A DNA stretch of 41,607 nucleotides, taken from contig JAUPTZ010000003.1 of NCBI GenBank assembly GCA_030917815.1, positions 1-41,607 on the forward strand, read 5' to 3'. The position numbers and the translations under genes are program-made. The number at the start of each line of letters is the position of its first letter. Within the stretch, counting starts at the first letter, position 1. Below, in pieces: positions 17,358 to 25,023 of the stretch. Origin of the DNA: Candidatus Babelota bacterium. Its GTDB lineage: Bacteria; Babelota; Babeliae; Babelales; JAUPTZ01. The notes beneath the pieces are model-generated. The model ran no database searches. It saw only the letters and a program-made list of their open reading frames with translations, and had not been told where the DNA came from.

Positions 17358-19277
17358 TTATGATTTAGCCAATAACGCATCGTTACGATCTTTAGCGGCC
17401 GCAATCTCTTCAGCCGTTGGCTCGAGGAGAGCAATTATAGAGGCAGATTTGTTTTTAGCACGTGCAACATCTTGAGCGGTCATGCCATTGCGCATCTTTA
17501 GTGCACGGTTGATTTTTTTCTCAAGCAGCAACTTAACCCTGTCCTCGGAGAGACGGCCGTGAGCTTCTGAACAATCTGCTGCATAATGAAGCGCCGTGGC
17601 CCCAAAATCTGTTTGCACATCAGCATCATTAGAAGACCATCCACGCACCACCTCATCTATTCCGCTACGCGCCGCATAGTGTAGTACCGTAACACCATTG
17701 CTATCAACTCTTGATGAATCGGCCCCTGCAGCTATAAGCGCTTCTGCTGCTTTTTTATTACCGGTTCGCGCCGCAAGCACTAAAGGAGTTACATGGTCTT
17801 TATCTTCAACATCAATATCAGGCAATCCTTTTTCGATAAGCAGATTCACAAGGTCAGAACCCCCAAAAGTATGTAAAATCGTGTGCATTAATGTATTCCC
17901 CCTTTTGTCTCTACCTTGTAGTACCGCAGGGTCTGCTTTCTTTATAGCATCTTCAACAGCGTTGGCCATATCACGGAGCGCTCCCCGACCACGGCCAACT
18001 GCTGGATTTTCAAGGTCCATTTGATCAAAAATAGGCCTTGCTAATTCGTCAATTCGAGCACGCTCAACCGCATCAACACTTTCTTCAGCTGCCGCTGGCT
18101 CAATCGGTGCCGCACCACCAAGTAATGCAACAATGTGCCGGTAATCGACTATCTCGGGCGTCTCATCATCATCAGAATCATACAACGGCGATTTCAATGC
18201 ATTAGCAAGACGTTCTTGCGCAAGCGCAAGCGGAGTCGCCATCGTACCATTACGCTGCTTAGAAACCACTGATCGGTCTGCTCCGCGGCTTAGTAAACCC
18301 CTAACCGCCGGCACATTCCTCATTACTATCGCATCTGCAAGCGGCGTTGTGCCATATGAGTCAGGTCGACTAACATCAATGGCTTTATGGGCAAGTAATT
18401 TCGCAAACATCGTGTGATTAGAATAATTTAAAGCGGCCATAAGTAGATCGGTGCTTTGTGCGCCAAGATCAACATTAGCTGCAAGCAGCTTATCGACATA
18501 GGCTAGCTCTGCATCGGTTGCCGGAACAGGCCCACTACCATCACCTTTACCACTCAAGGCACTCACAAAGTCATAGGCTGGTGTGGTGCCACCGGTTGAG
18601 CCTCCGTGTGTTGTCCGCTCACTCATATCGGCCCCCTCACGAACTAGCTTTTCTATGGTAGCAATATCAAGTGCATCGGCCGCAGCACTCAAAGATTTTT
18701 GCAAGGTGCGATGCTTGTCTGCCGCTTTTCGCTTAGCTTCTTCTGCATCAAGCTTCGCCCGGTGTGCAACTATATCCGGGTCTTCGGCCCCATTTTTTGG
18801 TTTACGAACTGGAACAACCGAATCGGCCGCACCTTTTGATTTTCTACCGGTTTTTAGCTTAGCACCGGTGCTCGACTTACCAGCAGCACCAGGCTCACTA
18901 CCAACGATACCATCAGAAGCAGCAACCGCCCTCGTTGCCGACGTCACCTGATTCCCGGCTTGATCACCGCTAACACCACCAAACATTTTCCTCGCCAGCA
19001 GCCCGCCAGCACCACCACCAAAAAGAACAGCAATCGCACGGCACAAAGTACGCCGCCGCTTAGCTGCCGCAAACCTCACAACATTCTTAACTTTCTGGGC
19101 CGCCATCATTTCACGCTGCGCCTGCTTCGCTGCAAGTTCAAAACCAAGTGCTGAGGCCCCGGCACCCGCGATAGTCCATGGTGAATCAACGACGGTAGAA
19201 ACATTAAACGACTGCACCGAAAATGAAATTCCTGCCGCAATACCCAAACTCACTAAAAATGTATATATAATTTTCAC
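17358..19277 (-). CDS. Exported ankyrin-repeat protein
   Basis: 639 residues with a GTG start supported by AGGGGGG 5 bases upstream. Residues 1-24 look like a signal peptide or signal anchor. A basic Ala-rich stretch and a Gly-rich hydrophobic segment (AVLFGGGAGGLLA) follow, then a linker rich in Lys, Gly and Ser. Degenerate ankyrin units lie at about 199-220 and 279-340 (for example YGTTPLADAIVMRNVPAVRG). Good ones lie at about 455-555: GNTLMHTILHTF, VTPLVLAARTGNKKAAEALI and VTVLHYAARSG. A weaker one follows to about 610. Ankyrin repeats bind other proteins, and in intracellular bacteria exported ankyrin proteins often act on the host. Here a Sec signal and no visible type IV signal leave the final location open. 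Confidence 0.88.
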   Translation of the reverse strand: MKIIYTFLVSLGIAAGISFSVQSFNVSTVVDSPWTIAGAGASALGFELAAKQAQREMMAAQKVKNVVRFAAAKRRRTLCRAIAVLFGGGAGGLLARKMFGGVSGDQAGNQVTSATRAVAASDGIVGSEPGAAGKSSTGAKLKTGRKSKGAADSVVPVRKPKNGAEDPDIVAHRAKLDAEEAKRKAADKHRTLQKSLSAAADALDIATIEKLVREGADMSERTTHGGSTGGTTPAYDFVSALSGKGDGSGPVPATDAELAYVDKLLAANVDLGAQSTDLLMAALNYSNHTMFAKLLAHKAIDVSRPDSYGTTPLADAIVMRNVPAVRGLLSRGADRSVVSKQRNGTMATPLALAQERLANALKSPLYDSDDDETPEIVDYRHIVALLGGAAPIEPAAAEESVDAVERARIDELARPIFDQMDLENPAVGRGRGALRDMANAVEDAIKKADPAVLQGRDKRGNTLMHTILHTFGGSDLVNLLIEKGLPDIDVEDKDHVTPLVLAARTGNKKAAEALIAAGADSSRVDSNGVTVLHYAARSGIDEVVRGWSSNDADVQTDFGATALHYAADCSEAHGRLSEDRVKLLLEKKINRALKMRNGMTAQDVARAKNKSASIIALLEPTAEEIAAAKDRNDALLAKS

Positions 19278-19391
19278 GATCGCCCCCCTGGTAATTCTTT
19301 ATTCTTATCATTTTTTCATATCAAGCTAGTAGGCGTCAATAACATGCGAGAAGCCCGGCCGTAATGCCCTCTCCCATAGAGCATAGGATAC

Positions 19392-20675
19392 TTAACTTTT
19401 TGCTTTGAAATGCTTTCCCACAACCCAAGCGTAGTATCCCCAGACCACAATAATCACCCATGATATCCCGGCACTTGCATTAACCAACAACTGATAGGGT
19501 GTCGCTATCCATGAGGTTATCTGCGAGCCGAGCGCAAATGCGGCACGGTAGCCTACAATATCGATCCAGCCTTTGGCTTTGTAGCGCACCTCTTCATTTT
19601 CCGGAATATACACAATCTCTTTGGTCGGATTATTAAAGCCAAGTGACAGAGCTCGTATAATAACCATCACGGCGGCAACAACCCACAGCGTTGGGTAGCA
19701 CCATACAATGCCAACGCATACGGCGGTTACCAGTGGATACACGAGCAAACAAGCGGCAACCCCTACATGCGTAAGAAGCCAGCCAGTTCCACCCAAAGCG
19801 AGCACTAACGTTACCCCATTCACCATCTGTCCATACACCCCCTTAAACCAAGCGAATTGCTCAATCGTAGGATAGAGTTGATTAGCCAAATAGTGCATCT
19901 GGTAGTCAAAGAAAGCGGTAATAATTAAATAGCCGGTCGATACGACAAGAACCCCTCGCAAGTAGGGATGCCGCACAAGCAGCCAAAAACCTTCAAAAAT
20001 CCCGGCCGACGGCTCCTGAGATACCACCCGAGTAATCGACACCGAACAAGACAACACATGAAGCACTAAGCCTATAGCAACCATGCCTACCACAGCACCA
20101 GCAACGAGAAGCGGAATACCATAGCCTGACGCAATACGCACCAAGGTTGTACCGGCAACAGAACCAATCTGCGCGCACACCGTAATGAAGGGAAACGACT
20201 TCTTCGCCTCTTCAACGGTCGTAACACTAGTAGCATAGGTCCAGAAAAGCGTTACCATTAACGAACCATAGGTTTTAGTAATGGCAAAGTAGGCCCATCC
20301 AAGAAGATTACCACATGAAGGAATCGCATCGGGCAAACCAATACCAGGAACGGTTAACAAAAAAGCGGCAGCCGCAAAAAATAAAGCGTATAAGGCGGTC
20401 GCCCCGGCCAATACGGTCTGCGGTTGCCAGCGATTGAGCCCGGCCATGTAGCCAAGCAGAAGCGGAATAATACAGAAAAATGAGATGACATTTACGTCAG
20501 GATGATACTGCCTACCAACCAGATGATAAAATATTGGCTCCTGCAGGCTGCCGAGCAACCAGAAGGTCCCGATAATAAGAAAAAAGAGTGCGGCCAAAAG
20601 CCAATTTTTACGAGAGTATGAAACCACAAAGTCCTCGAATACAGAAAAGGACCGGGAAATCCCGGTCCTTTTCAT
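19392..20675 (-). CDS. ATP/ADP translocase family protein (NTT1)
   Basis: 427 residues, about 11-12 membrane spans. The family (TLC/NTT) exchanges host ATP for bacterial ADP, or imports nucleotides. Seen here are FFLIIGTFWLLGSLQEP near the start, LFWTYATSVTT in the middle, and NNPTKEIVYIPENEEVRYKA then KGWIDIVGYR near the end, all hallmark positions. It is clearly more divergent than NTT2 and NTT3. The ATG at 20675 gives an N-terminus of the family's usual length, but its first codons form one arm and loop of the hairpin at 20645-20672. A GTG at 20627 with GAGG 5 bases upstream is a serious alternative (411 residues). Which nucleotide it carries cannot be told from sequence alone. Confidence 0.92.
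   Translation of the reverse strand: MKRTGISRSFSVFEDFVVSYSRKNWLLAALFFLIIGTFWLLGSLQEPIFYHLVGRQYHPDVNVISFFCIIPLLLGYMAGLNRWQPQTVLAGATALYALFFAAAAFLLTVPGIGLPDAIPSCGNLLGWAYFAITKTYGSLMVTLFWTYATSVTTVEEAKKSFPFITVCAQIGSVAGTTLVRIASGYGIPLLVAGAVVGMVAIGLVLHVLSCSVSITRVVSQEPSAGIFEGFWLLVRHPYLRGVLVVSTGYLIITAFFDYQMHYLANQLYPTIEQFAWFKGVYGQMVNGVTLVLALGGTGWLLTHVGVAACLLVYPLVTAVCVGIVWCYPTLWVVAAVMVIIRALSLGFNNPTKEIVYIPENEEVRYKAKGWIDIVGYRAAFALGSQITSWIATPYQLLVNASAGISWVIIVVWGYYAWVVGKHFKAKS
20645..20672. terminator. Perfect 12-bp hairpin at the start of NTT1
   Basis: AAAAGGACCGGG and CCCGGTCCTTTT pair perfectly around AAAT. It looks like a bidirectional terminator but lies within the first codons of NTT1 if the ATG at 20675 is used. 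If the GTG at 20627 is used it lies in the leader and could attenuate transcription. The stem is related to that at 21225-21274. Confidence 0.5.
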
Positions 20676-20732
20676 TGTAAAGAGTTTCAGACGTTCTTGC
20701 AATGCGTCGTCACTCGCCGGACCGGCTCCTTC

Positions 20733-20813
20733 CTCGTATTGACGCTTTACGCCGCCGGCTTCATGCCGGCCCAGGCAACAGCTTCCTCGCCATGCTCCTC
20801 GCTGGTGCCATAC
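20733..20813 (-). repeat. Inverted repeat arm flanking the GIY-YIG gene (copy C)
   Basis: Read on the minus strand it shares GGCACC, GCGA, GTTGCCTG, the hairpin GCCGGC-loop-GCCGGC and AGCGTCA, in order, with the plus strand of 21285-21354. GTTGCCTG lies at 20779-20772 and the hairpin arms at 20754-20759 and 20765-20770. The two arms face each other across the GIY-YIG pseudogene. Confidence 0.6.
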
Positions 20814-20901
20814 AAATACTTGTGCGCCCATGCTCTACAAAACCATAATGCACAACACAACAGACGGTGGGACTTCACGGCCCAACCAAAAGAAGAGTGG
20901 T

Positions 20902-21221
20902 ATGAAAAAGTTACCTGCCATTTACATTATGGCCAATAAAGAAACCGGCATATTCGGTTATACGTTGGAGTCACTGCCGACCTTGTCACGCGCATACAAT
21001 CTCATAAGAAACAAGGCGATAAAACCTGCTTCACTTATCGAAATAAATGCACCACGCTCGTATACTTTGAGCTACACCCGCTCTTAGCAAATGCTATTGA
21101 ACGAGAAAAACAACTCAAAAATGGATCGCGCAAAAAGAAGCTTCAGTTTATTTCGCTTATCAATCCCGACTGGAATGACCTCTATGAATTCTGCACCACC
21201 ATTCTTCGCTTCTGGACATAA
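20902..21221 (+). pseudogene. GIY-YIG endonuclease-like gene with a 2-base frameshift
   Basis: Frame 1 from ATG 20902 reads MKKLPAIYIMANKETGI, then loses the family. Deleting one AT from the ATAT at 20950-20953 restores a continuous frame to TAA at 21219-21221. The restored product has 105 residues and continues LYVGVTADLVTRIQSHK, FTYRNKCTTLVYFELHP, AIEREKQLK and LINPDWNDLY. This is a single-domain GIY-YIG protein: AIY and YVG stand for the GIY and YIG strands, with the catalytic Arg in TRIQSHK and Glu in EREKQLK. Such small proteins are nucleases of unclear role, some linked to mobile DNA. The dinucleotide duplication may be a real inactivation or a sequencing error. It sits antisense between two NTT genes, enclosed by hairpins and inverted repeats. 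Confidence 0.8.
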
Positions 21222-21224
21222 GCA

Positions 21225-21274
21225 TCTTCAAGCAAAAAGGACCAGGGAATATCCTGGTCCTTTTTGCTTGAAGA
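21225..21274. terminator. 22-bp perfect-stem terminator after the GIY-YIG gene
   Basis: Positions 21225-21246 pair without mismatch with 21253-21274 around the loop GAATAT. The stem contains GCAAAAAGGACCAGG and its complement CCTGGTCCTTTTTGC. It begins 3 bases after the GIY-YIG stop and can act in both directions. The core AAAAGGACC-R-GG is shared with 20645-20672, with an A-T pair here replacing a G-C pair there. Confidence 0.85.
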
Positions 21275-21284
21275 ATTTAGTTAC

Positions 21285-21425
21285 TACGGCACCTGCGATG
21301 GCGAAGCCAGTGGCAGTTGCCTGCGCCGGCACAAGCCGGCTTCCCTCAGCGTCACTATGCCGCCGCCGCCCTTACGGGCTAAGGCGAGCCTCGCTATAGC
21401 TTGTAAAAGCGAAAGCGGGAGGCGT
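21285..21425 (+). repeat. Inverted repeat arm (copy B) plus palindromic repeat
   Basis: 21285-21354 matches the arm at 20733-20813 in inverted orientation (GTTGCCTG at 21316-21323, GCCGGC arms at 21325-21330 and 21335-21340, AGCGTCA at 21348-21354). Next comes the palindrome 21361-21386, CGCC-GCC-GCCC-TTAC-GGGC-TAA-GGCG, the counterpart of copy A at 10665. A further hairpin (TCGCT against AGCGA) follows near 21391-21412. No protein gene is seen. Confidence 0.6.
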
Positions 21426-21442
21426 TACTGAGAAACGCCGAA

Positions 21443-22756
21443 CTAGTCGACAATTTGATTGTTGTCGGTCAATTTCTTGAAGCGAGTTCCTACGAACGCC
21501 GCAGCAACTGCCCATACGCCAATCAAACCAAGCGAGATAACGGTGCTGTACAAGAGCAAATCGCTAACCGATGATTTGAATACATCGCTGATCGCTGAGC
21601 CAATACCTTTTGATGAACGGCTACCAAATTGATCAATCCAACCTTTTGCCTTAAAGCGCACGTCTTGCGAGGTAGGAATGTACATCATTTCTTTGGTTGG
21701 GTTATTCAATGCATAACTCAAACCTTTAACTGCCATACATGCGGCAAGCAACATACCAAGAACCGGATTAAAGTATACGCCTACTACTAAACCAGCGGTC
21801 ATGATAGGGAACAAGAGCAAGCAGAACTTGAGACCAAAACGACGGATCAAGAAGCTGGTTCCGAGCAATGCAAATACCAATGCAAGACCATTTACAAACA
21901 CGCCGTACAAACCGTTGAATGAAGCGAAGGCTTCTTTGGTTACGTAGGTTTGTTTTGCGATGATGTTCATCTCAAATTCAAGAACGGTGTTAATGACTTC
22001 GTAGATAGTCGAAACCGCCAAGATCCCCATGATGTATGGACGAGTCACTAAGATCTTAAGACCTTCAAGCATGCCGGTTTTCGGCTTCTTAGAATCTGTA
22101 GTGGTTTTTTCAGTACCGGCTTCAGCAGGAATAACTCTGAGGTATAAGAATACCATCGGAACCATCAAACCAAGCGCTACGGCACCTACACCGAACAACA
22201 ATGCGTTACCAAACAATTGAGACTTGTATGAAAGGAAAGAACCAATAAGCGAACCAACTTGTGCGCCGGCAAGAATAATTGGATATCCCTTCTTCGCCGA
22301 CTCAGATTTGGTAGTACTGGTAACAAACGCCCAGAACAAGCCAACCATCAACGAACCAAGCCATTCAATCATCAAGTATACAAACCAACCGAAAATACGG
22401 TCAGGACTTGCAACCGGATTCAAGAATCCAATGGTTGAGAACTCAAGAAGATACGCAATGACCAAGAAACTTCCGGAGAAGAACGTTGCAAGCGTAAGCA
22501 ACAAGTTCTTTTTACCCAAGATATCGATCAACTTCGAATAGATCATCACCAAAATAACCGAAGCGAACAAGTTTACTATTTTTGCTCGTGGTTGATATTG
22601 ATAACCAACAATGGCGTCAAACGCCGCATTCTTTTGCGTTCTCAAGAGCCAGTATGCTCCGATAAGCAAGAAGAAAATAACACTTAACAGACCAAACTTT
22701 TTCATTTCTTCGCGGGATAGGTTACCCCACAAACTACCAACTAATCGTGATAACAT
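21443..22756 (-). CDS. ATP/ADP translocase family protein (NTT2)
   Basis: 437 residues, full length for bacterial NTT proteins. Hallmarks: FFLLIGAYWLLRTQKNAAFD, YQPRAKI, LFWAFVTSTTKSESAKKGYP, FASFNGLYGVFVNGLAL and NNPTKEMMYIPTSQDVRFKA then KGWIDQFGSR. About 12 hydrophobic segments alternate with short loops. It is a close paralogue of NTT3, well above half identical by eye, suggesting a fairly recent duplication. A near-perfect promoter lies about 100 bases upstream. The leader has CCCC-TACAC-GGGG just before the start, so the GGGGAGGAG ribosome region could be partly masked. Substrate (ATP/ADP exchange or nucleotide import) is unknown. Confidence 0.95.
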   Translation of the reverse strand: MLSRLVGSLWGNLSREEMKKFGLLSVIFFLLIGAYWLLRTQKNAAFDAIVGYQYQPRAKIVNLFASVILVMIYSKLIDILGKKNLLLTLATFFSGSFLVIAYLLEFSTIGFLNPVASPDRIFGWFVYLMIEWLGSLMVGLFWAFVTSTTKSESAKKGYPIILAGAQVGSLIGSFLSYKSQLFGNALLFGVGAVALGLMVPMVFLYLRVIPAEAGTEKTTTDSKKPKTGMLEGLKILVTRPYIMGILAVSTIYEVINTVLEFEMNIIAKQTYVTKEAFASFNGLYGVFVNGLALVFALLGTSFLIRRFGLKFCLLLFPIMTAGLVVGVYFNPVLGMLLAACMAVKGLSYALNNPTKEMMYIPTSQDVRFKAKGWIDQFGSRSSKGIGSAISDVFKSSVSDLLLYSTVISLGLIGVWAVAAAFVGTRFKKLTDNNQIVD

Positions 22757-22857
22757 TGCCTTATATTCTCCTCCCCTACACGGGGTAAAAAACGATACTA
22801 AACATGGTGGTTAATTAAAAATGCCCTAATACACCAGTATTTTAGAGCAAGGTAGGA

Positions 22858-22886
22858 ATTATATAGAAAAGAATTAGATAATTCAA
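22858..22886 (-). promoter_or_regulatory. Sigma70-type promoter of NTT2
   Basis: On the minus strand TTGAAT (22886-22881) and TATAAT (22863-22858) are 17 bases apart, identical in boxes and spacing to the promoter at 5410. The leader would be about 95 bases long. Confidence 0.8.
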
Positions 22887-23029
22887 TCATGTGTCGATAG
22901 CAGACAGCGCTACAAGAAATCCCGCAGCACTACTGCATTTTCACTAGATCCCAAAAATCTATCGCTCTTGATCATTGACAGAAGGCATAAGCAAATTCCA
23001 CGTGCTTGGCAGGAAATTTGGCTTGGCAG

Positions 23030-24799
23030 CTAACAGTCCCTTTGGTTTGGCATCCATAAAGCACCAACGTCGCTCGCCGCGCTGCTCCCCTTTTCAAGTA
23101 AGTATAATGGCCGCATATAACCACGATTATCGCTCGCAATACTCATACACAGATCAGCAAAACCACTCTGCGGGTCACCGCCCAGGCTTTTTATTTTATC
23201 AAAGTGAGTAGCCGCAATAAGAATGGTACTATCCGAAGAACCCATCTGCGCGACAAACGTATAGGCTGTTTCCTCACCCCGTACTGTCGACGTTCCTTGC
23301 CCCACCGCATCATCGGCCAGCATCAATGCATACTGACCTGACGGTAACGACTCCTGCTCTTCTATGCATTGGGCCGCCCGTATCATACGCGCAATAAAAC
23401 TTGACTGCCCACTCGCCATATCGTCGGCAATGGTCATAAATGAGAGTATTTTGTGAAATGGACGCACAACAAACCGTTGTGCAGCAGCAATACCAAAACA
23501 TTGAGCAAGTACCGTATTAAGTCCCAGCGTGCGCAGAAAACTTGATTTTCCCGACCCATTAGGCCCGGAAAGGATATACCTCGTACCAACCTCATGAGAG
23601 GCAACAAAATTATTTGTGGTGACCATAGCCGCATCAAACATCACATGCCATCCATCAACCATCTCCACCCGTGGCCCACCGTCAGTAAGAAGATCGGCAA
23701 AACAAAACGCAGCCGGTTGGCCACGTCCATTAATCATGCGCCGAGCCAATGCCACATACATATCGAGCGCACCAACCTGCTCCAGTAATGCATTAAACTG
23801 CGTATGCGTTTTCTGTAACACACCATGTGCCACTAACGTTGTACCAATCGAAGAAAAAATAGTGAGCTGCTTACCAGGCATAAAACCCTTAATAGCGCCA
23901 AACGGGCTACATACATCGGCCGGCAACAACTCTTGCAGCACTTTCGATCCCGATAGTAACGCAATCGACTGTTGTACATGCTGCAATAGCTTATCAACAC
24001 AACTCACATTGCGATAGACACGATTCATAACGATCATTTTTGCTTTTAACGCGCTATAGGCGTGAACCATACTCACCACATGAAGAGCAACATGGCCAGC
24101 TTGAACCGCCGTAACAAACGGCTTGACCCACGATGGAGAACCGGGCTTAACTGCAGCACAGTGAACACAATCAGCTCCACTATGATCATGGCCCTTATGT
24201 TTCTTTCTTTTCTCATGCTTATGCCCATGTTTGTGCTCATGTGTATGCTCATCGGCAATTAAATACTTTGACAAAAGATGAAGTACTCCAAATTCAAACG
24301 CACATACCAGTACCGGGGTAAAGCTCTGTGCTACATGCCGCACATTCAAAGCAGTTGCCTTTTCATTAAGCAAGGCAAATCGCTGGCCAGAATACTGAAA
24401 GCTTCGCACCACCTCATTAAGCGGCGAAGAAGAATCAAGCAGTTCATCTGAGGCAATCGAATGTTCTAACGCCGCAATTGCGGCAATCTCTGCCTCAAGC
24501 GCATCCAATAACACCGTGTCAGCAACTAAGGCCTTAATCAATGACTGTCGTCGCATAATCTCTGCTACATTGGTCAATGGATTTTTAAGCGATTCACGAA
24601 GCAATTTCTGCCCTCGCTCCGTATGAGGCAACGCAACCTGCCGCCACACACCAGCATGTGTAAGGTTAACCGAACCTTCAAGCTCAAGGTCGCGAGCCGT
24701 AAAGAAATCAATAACTGAGGTGTATGCAAACGCATGCATCGATTGTGTACTGCTAACAATAGCAACAATCAATACATTGTAGATCAATGTATTTTTCAT
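23030..24799 (-). CDS. MutS-like ATPase with an N-terminal signal peptide and His-rich insert
   Basis: 589 residues. The C-terminal half is a MutS family ATPase: Walker A GPNGSGKSS at 412, MTIADDMASGQSSF (the family's DD-x-ASG-x-S element), LADDAVGQGTS as Walker B, and AATHF. The middle matches the core/lever region; mismatch-binding domain I is absent. Three oddities stand out. First, residues 1-25 form a signal peptide (MKNTLIYNVLIVAIVSSTQS, then MHAFA). Second, residues about 181-207 are His/Lys-rich (HEHKHGHKHEKRKKHKGHDH) and followed by CVHC, suggesting metal binding. Third, aligned from GTS, the catalytic Glu of MDEIGRGTS is Ala. ATG at 24799 was preferred to 24814 because AGGA lies 9 bases upstream. 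It lies between NTT2 and NTT3. It is unlikely to be a normal repair protein; its location and role are unknown. Confidence 0.85.
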   Translation of the reverse strand: MKNTLIYNVLIVAIVSSTQSMHAFAYTSVIDFFTARDLELEGSVNLTHAGVWRQVALPHTERGQKLLRESLKNPLTNVAEIMRRQSLIKALVADTVLLDALEAEIAAIAALEHSIASDELLDSSSPLNEVVRSFQYSGQRFALLNEKATALNVRHVAQSFTPVLVCAFEFGVLHLLSKYLIADEHTHEHKHGHKHEKRKKHKGHDHSGADCVHCAAVKPGSPSWVKPFVTAVQAGHVALHVVSMVHAYSALKAKMIVMNRVYRNVSCVDKLLQHVQQSIALLSGSKVLQELLPADVCSPFGAIKGFMPGKQLTIFSSIGTTLVAHGVLQKTHTQFNALLEQVGALDMYVALARRMINGRGQPAAFCFADLLTDGGPRVEMVDGWHVMFDAAMVTTNNFVASHEVGTRYILSGPNGSGKSSFLRTLGLNTVLAQCFGIAAAQRFVVRPFHKILSFMTIADDMASGQSSFIARMIRAAQCIEEQESLPSGQYALMLADDAVGQGTSTVRGEETAYTFVAQMGSSDSTILIAATHFDKIKSLGGDPQSGFADLCMSIASDNRGYMRPLYLLEKGSSAASDVGALWMPNQRDC

Positions 24800-25023
24800 A
24801 AAAGAAGTCCTCATAATGCAATTAATACCGTAACAAACTTAGTTAGGATCACTGCATGGAGGACGAATTGGATGTGCGCGCGGCGCATGATAAAGTGGTT
24901 TTGGCAAGGCGGCTCTTTGCCCATACGAATGCATGCAGCAGCTTGTTATACAGCTCCTTTGGTCATGAAGATCAAAAGAGCGTAAGCGCTGTCTATCTAC
25001 AATACATCGATGGCAATACATCG

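Noticed and set aside
20676-20831. N-terminal extension of NTT1 by 52 residues
   Set aside because: It is translated from the inverted repeat arm, has no family similarity, and gives an N-terminus far longer than the other NTTs.
20902-21221. Programmed frameshift in the GIY-YIG gene
   Set aside because: No slippery heptamer or stimulatory structure is evident at the ATAT site; duplication or sequencing error is simpler.
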